Assembly: GCA_027475525.1 (NCBI GenBank)
Contig: JAMWFC010000054.1
Span: 1,852,468-1,916,467 of the forward strand
Length of the DNA stretch: 64,000 nucleotides
Source: Macrolepiota albuminosa
Lineage: Eukaryota; Basidiomycota; Agaricomycetes; Agaricales; Agaricaceae
Reading direction: 5' to 3'
Within the stretch, counting starts at the first letter, position 1. Each line of letters starts with the position of its first letter. Below the pieces are notes generated by a model that was given only the letters and a program-made list of their open reading frames with translations, had not been told where the DNA came from and ran no database searches. Made by a program: the position numbers and the translations under genes. This document shows positions 27,573 to 37,311 of this stretch, in pieces.

Positions 27573-30500
27573 ATGGTTGCGCTTCTTCGAAGCCCGGTTC
27601 TGTCTGCTTCTTGTGGATTGTTCGCTTTCCCTGGCGTCCTGGGCTTCGTCTTTGGGCCCATTAGTACGGATCCGCCTGCACCCGCCGGAGGTTTCATCGC
27701 AAATGATATGCCCCCAAATTCCTTCTTCCAAGACTTCTCTCCTCCATTCCCGACGAATGATTGGTGGGTTGGGTTCAGTGCTGGAGACGGCAACGCGTGA
27801 GTCTTCAATCGCACGGAGAATATACAGAATTATGTCTCATTTTTCTGATAGTATCGTTGGCGGGCCATTCCCTTATCAGAGTCATTTGGGCGCCACTGGA
27901 TTCCAATTTGGTGTATCGACCTCTCGAAACTTTGATGGTGTATCTATCCACCAACCAACCCAGACTGATTGGTCTGTTGGATTTGTCGAACACAACGGTG
28001 ACATTCTGAACCGCAAGGCTTTATCTTGGGTGAGATTTAGTGTCAACCTCTACTTATAACCAGACTAATCGGTCTCTAAGGATTCTCAATCCGTCACGGT
28101 ACAATATTTCACAGGGTCAAGCACGATGACAAGTTATCTCGTACCGGGATCTCCATACCTGACTTTTTCATACTCAAGAGCGACACCGAAGCTCGATAGT
28201 GCCAACGGCGCTATCACATCTTTTGCTGGTAATACACTCGATGGTACCACTAGCGGTAAGCAAAGATTCATGACAAGCATTGAATGGAATTAAAAAAGAG
28301 TCTATAGTCACTGTCACCAGTACCTCGTTCCAAGTTAACAACAGTGCTGGCACCTACATTATATATTCCCTATCTGGTGAACTGACTCTGACGGCAAATA
28401 ACAACACGATTGTAGCTGGAAGACAGTTCGATGGTGTTCTGCGAGTCGTGAAGCTGGACTCTCCTTCCCACAAGGCGATTCTTGATCAATATGTCGCAAA
28501 TTACCCAACAAGTGTCACCGTTGACTATGACTTTGACGGGGACGTTGGTACACTTCGTTTCACATGGGCAGTGACTGGGAATGCAGCGGATCTTCTCATG
28601 CTGACATGGCCTCATCATCGGTATGTCTTATCAAAAAGTCACTGTTCAATCTCTGATGAGGACTATAGTATCAAAATGCGAAATCCCAGTTTCCCACCGA
28701 CGTCATCTCTCTCGTACCTTACGGCTAAAGGATATATGTATCCTGCTTTGGGAAACGTCTGGAACCTAGTCCACCGACGTCATCTCTCTCGTACCTTACG
28801 GCTAAAGGATATATGTATCCTGCTTTGGGAAACGTCTGGAACCTAGTCTATGACCTCACAACTATCACTTGGAATGCCCTCGTGCTCCAGACGCTTCTTG
28901 CTTACAAGATCTGATCGCTGGCCTTGAGTATGAAATCGCAAACATCCCTGCAGTCACGATGCCAGGGGATTTTTACTTCTTTGGTGGACATTTCGCGGCT
29001 ATCTCGCGCTTAGCGTAAGCATCTCTTATCTTCGTATCTTTACTCGTGTTGATCTTTCATAAGCCTGATTGCAGAACATGTTAACCGGGATGATCTTGTA
29101 CAGCCTGTCATCAATTGGATGAAGGGTTCAATTGACTATTTGGTCCGTCACAAAGCCATGTATTGTACTGCTGACTTACCTCGTGAACAGTTCAATTCAG
29201 CATCCACCGCGGTCCCCGCGTACGAGACTGGATGGGGTGGTATCATTAACCGTGCAGGATACAACGACGTGTGGGTTGATTTTGGAAATGGATATTACAA
29301 TGATCATCACTTTCATTATGGCTACATCCTTGCCGCAGGAGCTGTAATTGCAAAGTATTTGTTTCTCTTTCTTCGACAAATGGTCTCCTAACGTAACTTC
29401 CCTAGACATGACGGTGCTTGGTTGAACACATTCCGGCAGACCATGGACTGGTTCCTCCGTGACATCGTCAATCCGTCAAGGAACGATCCTTTTTTTCCTG
29501 TTACACGCTGCCGGGATTGGTACGCAGGCCATTCGTGGGGTATGTATGTTTTTACTCGGAGCGCGTGACTCTAAACTCACCTTGGCAATTACGAAGCTTC
29601 CGGTATTGCTAATGGTGCGGGTGATCGTGATCAAGAGTCCATTGGTGAAGCAGTAAATGGATACTACGGAGCACTTCTGTGGGCCGATGCCACGGGCAAT
29701 GCCGATATCAAGAATTACGCGAGGCTATTGATCGCCACAGAACAACACGCTGCACAAGTGTATTGGCACCTTTATCCCGCGGCTAGCGCCACAGATAGAG
29801 ATCAGCCATATCCTGAGCAGGATCTCCGTGATCTCGTTACAATCGGCAACGTCATGGACTGGCAGGCAGGCGCATGGCTGTAAGCATGTCTTCATTTTTT
29901 ATAGTCATATGCCATTCAACCTCGTTGCAGCTTCTGGGGAGACCAAAAAGTCGAAATCGCTGCTATTCAGATTATTCCCGTGACACCCATCAATGAACAC
30001 ATGTATGATGCAGCATGGGTCCAGGCTGTCTATGATTACACGCTGCAAGAATTAAATGATCCTGCTTATGGCGAAGAATGGAAATCGGTGATCTATCTCG
30101 CGTACTCTCAAGTCAACCCTGTGGCAGCAGCGCGGCTTTCTTCCTCGCTGACTTCCTGGGGTACCGGGAACACCTTTAGCAATCAGCTTTACTTCTTATC
30201 TACGCGTCCCGGAGCATCAAATGTATGTGCCTCAGCACCTTCTAATCCTATCGGCACCTTCTACATCCAGTCCGTCGCCACTGGTGCCTACGTCGCCGAA
30301 TCCACTCTTCCCAACCTCATTGTTTCTTCCACCTCTCAAAGTCTTGCTGCTAAATTCCAACTCGCATCTGCTCCTAATGCAGGAACAATCAAGGCAGTAT
30401 CTACTAACCAATTCGTTACTGCAGATAGCAGTGGATCGTCTACCATCTCTGCTTCCCGTGACACCGCATCTGCGTGGGAGATTTTCGTAATACGCCCGAA

Positions 30501-30639
30501 GGAAGGTGCAGAAAGCGGTGTATATTCTGTTCTTGCTGCATCCAATAAGCAGTATGTGACGCTTGGAAGTGATGGAGCTTTAGTCAACAACGGGGCCACT
30601 GAGTTGAGTAGTGCGGGATTTAGACTGCTTGACGCTTGA
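27573..30639 (+). CDS. GH81 endo-beta-1,3-glucanase with C-terminal beta-trefoil (fascin-like) domain
   Basis: Secreted enzyme cutting beta-1,3-glucan, acting in wall remodelling or attack on other fungi. Nine exons: 27573-27796, 27852-28029, 28081-28255, 28299-28620, 28669-29014, 29064-29354, 29406-29539, 29597-29879 and 29931-30639, about 861 residues after repair. A hydrophobic signal-like start is followed by PFPTNDWWVGF, TWPHHR, KGYMYPALGNVWNLVYDL, FYFFGGHFAAISRLALIAEH and the active-site region GHSWASG...QESIGEAVNGYYGALLW. The last 140 residues (GTFYIQSVATGAYVAES to GFRLLDA) look like a fascin-type trefoil, perhaps glucan-binding. Two breaks: a 77-bp unit at 28694 and a missing base near 28875 (ITWNA to PRAPDAS), curable by one more C in CCC. 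Confidence 0.92.
28694..28848. repeat. Perfect 77-bp tandem duplication (6 of 18), in GH81 exon 5
   Basis: 28694-28771 recurs at 28771-28848, offset 77. It doubles the conserved KGYMYPALGNVWNL block out of frame; one unit must go for a GH81 fold. Confidence 0.97.
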
Positions 30640-30784
30640 TGCTTCACTCCATGGATAATCGGTTCCCCTTGCGACTATGTACTACCATCTCATGATAATT
30701 TTAGCTTGACGCTTGATGCTTCACTCCATGGATAATCGGTTCCCCTTGCGACTATGTACTACCATCTCATGATAATTTTAGCTT
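30627..30784. repeat. Perfect 77-bp tandem duplication (7 of 18), at the GH81 stop
   Basis: 30627-30707 recurs at 30704-30784, offset 77 with four chance extra matches. It spans the GH81 stop codon, which lies in the first copy, so the protein is unaffected. Confidence 0.96.
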
Positions 30785-30796
30785 TAACCCACTCTT

Positions 30797-30952
30797 TCGA
30801 TTCGTAAACGCTCAAGTTGGGGCCTGTCCGACCACGTGTCAGGTAATTTCTTTCCGTCATGGTCTTGCTTTTCTCGATTCGTAAACGCTCAAGTTGGGGC
30901 CTGTCCGACCACGTGTCAGGTAATTTCTTTCCGTCATGGTCTTGCTTTTCTC
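30797..30952. repeat. Perfect 77-bp tandem duplication (8 of 18)
   Basis: 30797-30875 recurs at 30874-30952, offset 77, in intergenic sequence only 13 bp after the previous one. Confidence 0.96.
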
Positions 30953-31161
30953 AAGAGAGTCACTGTCCAAAATCACCTCAGCTGATGATGGAACTCAATC
31001 TAATACATCCTTTGAAGATATTGTCCATGGAGATAACTGATGTTGTGTGATTCACAGGCTAGATGTGAGCGCTGGCTCTCCCCCCTGGAAACTTTTTCTA
31101 TATCAGACCTTGACGCGAAGCTATGAATACCGCCAACACGAGGTGAAGATCGCAAATCAAA

Positions 31162-31315
31162 GATCAAGTCTATGATCAATTTTATGCCGTGTTCACCGTG
31201 GTGAGCCAGGCCTTTTCTCCCACCCGAGCTTAGAATGGGATCAAGTCTATGATCAATTTTATGCCGTGTTCACCGTGGTGAGCCAGGCCTTTTCTCCCAC
31301 CCGAGCTTAGAATGG
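31162..31315. repeat. Perfect 77-bp tandem duplication (9 of 18)
   Basis: 31162-31238 recurs exactly at 31239-31315, offset 77, in intergenic sequence. Confidence 0.96.
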
Positions 31316-31614
31316 CAAATAATATTCCTTTCAGGATGTTGAAGGACCATGCGTCATCTGTCTGAACATGAGAAAATATTGTATCTGACATTCTTCCCGA
31401 AGTGATGTCAGACCGTTTTCCTGGGTGATTAGCCACTAGTTGGGCCTTTGTAGCAGTTGTGGTTGACCAATCCTATTTAAACTCGCGGAAGTGTTTCCAT
31501 CGCAGTTTGGTTCTACACTCCACTAAGAAGAGTCTGCGATCCTCTAATTTCTTTGGATGTCTTCGTTTTTGATACATCGACCCCAAATTCCAGTACGTCA
31601 ATCCAGATTTTAAT

Positions 31615-32337
31615 ATGGTGGAGGTTTATTTTAATTCGTTCGATTATCAGGACTACGTTCTACAACCGTTTCCTAGTGATCCCAATATACGCGCTTACAT
31701 TGGAGGAATATCTACAACCATCTTTTTTGTAAACGATCTTCCTGCTGACTTCTCAGCCAAAATCTATTCTATAGATTTTGAAGGACAAAGGATACTTTGT
31801 GGTGACTCTGCTGGGCTACGCAAGTCCGAGCACTTGGAGGTCACAGCATATACGCATCAGCCGTGGGAGGTTGTCTTCTCCCGTCAGGGAGAGACCGTCA
31901 CAAAGATCTATTACCCCCATTATGATCCGTCCCGCGTCATGCTCAATGCGTCCGTGTTTCCGCCTCAGGTCTGTAAACGAAAGGGTTTACACCTCGAGAT
32001 ATTTACTGATATTATCCTTCAGCGCCTCATTGGCATACTTCCGTCTTTGGTTAGAGAACCGCAGTCTTTTCAAGAAACGAGATCTACCAATATCACATTT
32101 GTGAATCTCCTCAAAATCAGAGTGGACGTTCGCTGGGTGGGATTCTATGGAAGACGCCAACTCTATAAAACGCTACTCCCCGGATCATCGTCTACACAAC
32201 CCACTTATGTGGGGCATGTCTGGGAAATCGTCACCGCTGATATTGAGAGAAAACCTTTGGTTATTTTCTACGCAGCACCATATGACGGATTAGCAGAGAT
32301 CGATGACAGTTTCTTGAGTGAACCGACACCTGCATGA
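31615..32337 (+). CDS. Protein with two VHL beta-domain-like repeats
   Basis: An intronless 240-residue protein. Residues 157-220 match the VHL beta sandwich pattern: STNITFVN, then VDVRWVGFYGRRQLYKTLLPG, then TQPTYVGHVWEIV, as in VHL's 'FxN...VxWxxxxGxxxxYxxLxPG...TYxGHxW'. Residues 32-90 look like a more diverged copy (TTIFFVN, AKIYSIDFEGQRI, AYTHQPWEVV). No alpha domain for elongin binding, signal peptide or membrane segment is seen. Free-standing VHL-beta proteins occur in fungi and protists; their role is not established, and oxygen sensing should not be assumed. It lies between two secreted glycosidase genes. Confidence 0.72.
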   Translation: MVEVYFNSFDYQDYVLQPFPSDPNIRAYIGGISTTIFFVNDLPADFSAKIYSIDFEGQRILCGDSAGLRKSEHLEVTAYTHQPWEVVFSRQGETVTKIYYPHYDPSRVMLNASVFPPQVCKRKGLHLEIFTDIILQRLIGILPSLVREPQSFQETRSTNITFVNLLKIRVDVRWVGFYGRRQLYKTLLPGSSSTQPTYVGHVWEIVTADIERKPLVIFYAAPYDGLAEIDDSFLSEPTPA

Positions 32338-32843
32338 TTTTAGTCAAGGGCTGCCGGTCGGCTTGTTCACGCCTAGCATGATATGACATTTTGTATTCTC
32401 GAGACTTCTATAGCCAGGTACTATGATGTTTACATTTTCGGCCGGTCGCGAAGTTTTTTCATGTCTCAAAACAAACGAACGTTTGCCACGGCCGACGTGA
32501 CCTTACACCAGTGTTGAACATTCCTTTTTAACAATCATTACAAATGGAGTCCACCACCCGATTCCCAATAGTGCATTATCTGCTGACCTCGAGGTGTCTA
32601 CGACATTAAACGGTATTATGACTATCGTACACTCACACTGGACGACAGGACTGGCAAAGACGTCATCGAGTATTATGGACTACGAGGTACTGGCATAAGG
32701 CCAAGCTCGATTAATTTGGATCAACGTCCATCTCATCATATTTCAGGGACTTTGACATGGTAGCATCGTATACTTATGTTGAAGTGTGATAGTGAGGCAT
32801 CTTTGAAACTTTCTTGTTGAACGAGGACTGCGGCGCGTAAGGA
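32338..32843. other. Spacer after the VHL-like gene
   Basis: No intact gene. Bases 32540-32700 carry short coding-like pieces (TTLNGIMTIVHSHWTTGLAKTSSSIMDYEVL) without a continuous frame, perhaps a decayed remnant. Confidence 0.35.
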
Positions 32844-33434
32844 TCACACTTCCGCCTTTCGGAGGTTTCCGAAAAACGAGCTTGAGGAAAATATCTTCGG
32901 TTCTGTAGATGTCTGTTCGTGACATATTCTGGGGATGTACCATGACTTAACGAAACAAACCTTTCGCTGATTGAAGTACCTCCTCGTGGTTCTATGACTA
33001 CTTTCTTCTCCTTTGGGGAACAATCGATACTCGCGGTGAACTTTTTCTCGTTGTTGTGGAGATAGGTTTGAATTTAATATTCGCTTCGTTCCTGCGATTT
33101 GGCGTTCTGGGTGTTGGAAAGAACGGCTATAGTGTGAATTGGCACGGGATGGTTTCACGAATCTGTCTTCTTGTTTGAGAGCTGGTCTCTGCTCAAGACT
33201 AGACGTCTTCATCTGGGGCGCCACTGGTGTGTGACTTGTATATGGATCAAAGGGGTAACTCTCCTCGTAATGTTGCAATCGATCAGGTGGCTTGAGATAT
33301 TTCTCGGAATTTTGCGTTCTTCCTTCGTTCTGCCGAGACACATGTATGTTCATTGTTGGATCCTGTGGATTGGTTTGTTTTGGTGGCGGTGTGTAAGCCC
33401 AGCAGTGTGTATAAGGGTAGTGCTCGTTGTACAT
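32844..33434 (-). CDS. Hypothetical protein, polar and low-complexity
   Basis: A 196-codon frame rich in Pro, Gln, Arg, Ser and His (SLEQRPALKQEDRF, HPERQIAGTKRIL). A second frame upstream on the same strand (33646-33350, MTIVFFDRCFF) overlaps it and could be its 5' part after a one-base shift or short intron near 33440-33460. No known domain. The composition looks like a disordered protein region rather than random sequence, but reality is uncertain. Confidence 0.3.
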   Translation of the reverse strand: MYNEHYPYTHCWAYTPPPKQTNPQDPTMNIHVSRQNEGRTQNSEKYLKPPDRLQHYEESYPFDPYTSHTPVAPQMKTSSLEQRPALKQEDRFVKPSRANSHYSRSFQHPERQIAGTKRILNSNLSPQQREKVHREYRLFPKGEESSHRTTRRYFNQRKVCFVKSWYIPRICHEQTSTEPKIFSSSSFFGNLRKAEV

Positions 33435-33678
33435 CGACGATCTAGGGATAGGCTGTTCGCGATCGGGATATCTTCTTCAGAGAGGTTTTGATGCATCTCC
33501 GTGTACGTCTGCGGCTTTATATACTGAGCAAATTGGCCGTGTGTCCATCCATGGTCTTGTTGACAATAAAGTACTAACAATGGCATATTATATTCTGCTC
33601 CTTTCGGCGGCAAAAAGAAGCAACGATCAAAAAATACAATAGTCATTGTGGGTCAAGGAAGCTTCTATCATGCCTACT

Positions 33679-33832
33679 TTTTGTGCTCAAATAATAAAAG
33701 TACGAACGTTTATTATTTCCCAATATCGTCTTTGTTTTCTTCTTGTATCAGATGGTTTTGTGCTCAAATAATAAAAGTACGAACGTTTATTATTTCCCAA
33801 TATCGTCTTTGTTTTCTTCTTGTATCAGATGG
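33679..33832. repeat. Perfect 77-bp tandem duplication (10 of 18)
   Basis: 33679-33755 recurs exactly at 33756-33832, offset 77, in intergenic sequence. Confidence 0.96.
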
Positions 33833-34238
33833 GCTACTAGATTGATCAACAACCTCATCAAGTTACGAAAATGAATCTGATGTCGAATCATCAGCAACAA
33901 GATCGAAGCAGAAACCTTGATGTTTGCTAGGACATAATCAAATTACGAGGCAAAGGAACCATTTGTCTCAGGGTACCGAAGACTGAAATAGACAGAACTG
34001 TAGTTCCCAGGTTTTGTCGAAACGGTCCACCATGTTGGTGAATTCTTGAATATATAATTCGAAGCAGGACATTTGGGAAGAAAAAAGAAGACTGCTGTCA
34101 CTTCGCCCCGTCGGTCCGCGCTTTTCCAGTCGCGCCGCACTTGACCAAATTACCTTCCCAGATGGAGCAGAATCATCCCATAGTTTCTTAGCATGCAGAA
34201 TGGCTTGCTTCTCCGATGAAGTACCTAGGAAAAACTGA

Positions 34239-34245
34239 TATAAAA
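34239..34245 (+). promoter_or_regulatory. TATA box of the GH30 gene
   Basis: TATAAAA 44 bp before the start codon, followed by a C/A-rich leader ending ACTACTAACA before ATG. Confidence 0.5.
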
Positions 34246-34288
34246 GATCTGTCTTTGAGCCAAGAAATAACACCTACAACTACTAACA

Positions 34289-36241
34289 ATGATTAAAAAC
34301 CGAGCCAAGGTCTTGTTCCTCCCTGTTCTACTCTCTTGGACATCCAACCCCATCGTCAACGCCGCCTCTGTCTCTAGCACTCCCGCCCAAACTTTCCATG
34401 GCATCGGCGGCTCAGGCGCCTGGTGGCCGAACGACCTCATCCACTTCCCCCTCTCAACCCGGCAAAACCTCTCCTCCCTCCTCTTCTCCCCCTCAGGACT
34501 CGGCCTCTCATCCTACCGCTACAACGTCGGCGCAGGGGGGGTAAACGTCTCCAACCCCACGCGTGCCCCGGAAACATTCTATGTCTCCCCAGGCGTATAC
34601 GACTTCTCCAAGGACGCAGCAGGGGTGTTTTTCCTCACCCAAGCGGCGACGTTCGGCGTGCAACATCTGACGATGTTCGCGAATAGCGCGCCTGCACCGC
34701 TGACGAGTGGGAAAGCGAGTTGTAATGGGCAGTTCGTGAGTGGAACAGGGGAGGCGTATGGGACGTTCCTGGCGGATGTGGTGCAGCATTTTAGAGGGAC
34801 GGGTGTGGGTATTGATTTTGTTAGTCCGATGAATGAGCCGGATAGTAGTTTTGGCCCCTCGCCGTGTGGGCAGGAGGGTATGCAGGTTTTTCCGAGCCAG
34901 TGAGTGTCAATCGCATGGGGTTGTAGTTCAAGGTATTGACGAGAGAAATAAGACGTGCAGAGGTGGTCAATGGGCTGTTTGATGCCCTCACGGCGAGGGG
35001 GTTGACATCGTCGGTTGGGATCATAGCCGACGAATCATCGAACCTTGGAAGTGCACAGAATGAGTATGGCTCTTGGTTGCCACAAGTCACCGACAGGGTA
35101 GGTTATCGGTGTTTTCAGTTCGATTTTATAAACTTATCACCGCAAGGTCGCTGCTCTCGCTCACCACACTTACGACTTCCCTTCCGACGGAAGCTACACT
35201 TCCTATATCAGCTCGACTAATCGTCTCTTTCCCGGAAAACTCACCTGGATGACTGTAGGTCATTTTTTGCCACAAAGACGACAATGATCCATGAACCTTG
35301 TGCATCACAGGAGATTTGTTGCTCGCTAGGAAATCCAGACGGCACTGGAAAAAGTTTCACTCAGGGGTACGACCCGACGTGAGCTCTCAATTGTAAACTT
35401 ACTGTGCACTTTCAGTTGATGGGTTTCTTTCAAAGGATAAAAAACGCGCTCATGTTCTCCGGGATGGTCTTTCAGAGTTTGGTACTCGCCAACGAAACAA
35501 ACTACGATGTGAGCATGTCTTCGCAAGCTGAACTTGTCTAACCCTCTCGTAGTTTTGGACACTCGTTTCCAGTCGTATGTTTTGGCAGGATACAGATCAA
35601 ATGTCACTAATTTTGTTTCAGAACTTGGGTGTTCCCCGTTAACAAACCCGAGATGTCCTACTGTCCCAAACTCGGCTGGATGGAATGTAAGTTTTTTGAC
35701 AATTGCAGGTCTTCATAGTTTCATATCAAGGGTTATAGGACGGAGTGATTTATTACGATGCCAATTATGCCACGAACGGCAACTTCAACCTCTGTAAGAT
35801 TTCCGCAGCATGAAGGAAAGGGAAGAACTCACGCGCAGATATGAAACAGACATCACCAAGCATTTCTGGGCCTACAAGCATTTTGGAAACTTCGTGAAAC
35901 GTGAGTTACAGTCTTCTTTTTGAACGATCACATGAGTGATGGTGTATCAAATAAAAGCCGGCAGCCAACGGCGCCCAATTATCGGTTCCGATGCCAGCAA
36001 ATTCACGATGGCAGTAGCAAGTACAGATACGTACTATATCCTCGCCATGAACCCTAACACGTCAGATTCAAGCCTGACGCTGACGTTCCCGGACACCGCT
36101 TGTGCGACTGATGCATTCCGGACGTCGGCGGAGGAGGACTTTGTACAGATTGCTGGGGCTGTGAAGAGTGGATCAAGCTGGGTGCTGGCGTTGAAGGGTA
36201 TGAGCTTGACGACTTATGTTTTCGATCGTGTCAGCTGTTGA
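34289..36241 (+). CDS. GH30 glycosidase, endo-beta-1,6-galactanase-like
   Basis: Secreted retaining glycosidase. A signal peptide (VLFLPVLLSWTSNPIVNA) leads to FHGIGGSGAWWPNDL and GLGLSSYRYNVGAGG, as in fungal endo-beta-1,6-galactanases of GH30; a beta-1,6-glucanase is the alternative. The acid/base Glu is in SPMNEPDSSFGP; the nucleophile is the Glu of WMT-EICC, split between exons. Exons: 34289-34899, 34953-35097, 35147-35254, 35311-35378, 35416-35508, 35553-35571, 35622-35686, 35739-35793, 35839-35900 and 35958-36241. The 19-nt exon 6 is needed to join FWTLVS to LGCSPLTNP. Two phases fail by one base, near 35371-35378 (CCC) and 35843 (AAA); adding one base to each run restores YDP...MGFF and YMKTDITKHFWAY. 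Confidence 0.85.
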
Positions 36242-36349
36242 GTTAGAATGATACGAAATCCAGATGAATTGTGGGTATGAGCTTGACGACTTATGTTTTC
36301 GATCGTGTCAGCTGTTGAGTTAGAATGATACGAAATCCAGATGAATTGT
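36196..36349. repeat. Perfect 77-bp tandem duplication (11 of 18), over the GH30 stop
   Basis: 36196-36272 recurs exactly at 36273-36349, offset 77. The first copy contains the true end SLTTYVFDRVSC and the stop, so the protein is not changed. Confidence 0.96.
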
Positions 36350-36503
36350 TGATGATGTGACATGGACAGCAGATGGAGAGCAAAACGATGTAAGAACAAG
36401 GATGGCATGATCTAAACGAGGCGATCGCTAAAATCCTCCTCAGAGAAGATGGATCGAGTATGAACGGTTTTGATGCGTTCGTCTTTCAACATCCTAAGCG
36501 GTT

Positions 36504-37072
36504 TCAGCAGAAAGAAGCGGTCAAGCGATGGATGACACACCGATTATCCACCCTCGCATCCTCGCCTTCAACGCCAACCACTGCCTGCGGTGTTTTTGCT
36601 TCCAACACCTGTGTTATATGGCTCGTTGGATTGAAGAAAAAACATCGTTTGGATACGCACATAGTGGTTGTCACAGTGCGGGCAATACTCGTCGCTTTCC
36701 TCGTAAGCGGACATGTCCTTCCTAAATGCCTTTTTACATTTCTTGCACATGAAAGCCATCTCCAATGTTTTTGCAAGTTGATGAGATTGCGTCTCTGCAT
36801 GGCACTCGGCACAGTCGAACCATTGTTTGCAGCACGGAGCACGGATGGCGACTTGGGCGTTCAGGATATGTTTACTACATGTCCAGTTATTGGTATACTG
36901 ATCAATCAAATAAGAAGAGATAGGATAATTGGGTCCTGCAGGACACGGAAAACATAAAAAGGACGGTTGAATGGATATACTGACCACATTATTCAGGAAC
37001 GGGGATGAGGGATGAGATGTATTCGGAGATCACGACCTCGGATTTCGGATCGACGGGTTTAGATACAAACAT
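36504..37072 (-). CDS. CHY-type zinc-finger protein
   Basis: The core reads CSKHILNAQVAIRAPCCKQWFDCAECHAE, then FMCKKCKKAFRKD, then YCPHCDNHYV, the Cys/His spacing of the CHY zinc finger, which binds several zinc ions. The last exon starts after the intron that follows DNHY (acceptor CACAG before GTGTTGGAAGC) and ends at 36504. The N-terminal exon is inferred from MFVSKPVDPKSEVVISEY at 37072-37010, with a weak GT donor; the start is therefore uncertain. About 125 residues. CHY fingers occur in ubiquitin ligases such as Pirh2 and in small fungal proteins linked to mitochondrial protein import; this one lacks a RING and resembles the small class. Confidence 0.75.
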
Positions 37073-37311
37073 ATGTTCAAATCAATCAAGTCCATCTTTT
37101 TTGGCTTCAAGCTTCAAGGAGGGGGCTATAGCAGGGACCTGATGAACAGAGTGTTGTAGGACTGGCATGATTAGAACACGCAAAAACCGTATAGCATCGC
37201 TGTGTCATTTCGAAACACGGCGTTATGATTGCAGCGTGAATTGATTAGTCATCATTAGAACCATGCAATAATTGACCTCGTACCTTTCTTGAACCACGTT
37301 CAGCACCTACA

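Larger units (their letters stand above)
30640..31614. other. Spacer with three 77-bp duplications
   Basis: Holds the GH81 3' end and the promoter of the VHL-like gene (CCAAT near 31467-31472, TATTTAAA at 31474-31481). No other gene seen. Three separate 77-bp duplications fall within 620 bp, the densest cluster in the window. Confidence 0.55.
33435..34288. other. Spacer upstream of the GH30 gene
   Basis: Contains the 77-bp duplication at 33679-33832, short frames only, and the GH30 promoter with TATAAAA at 34239-34245. Confidence 0.5.
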
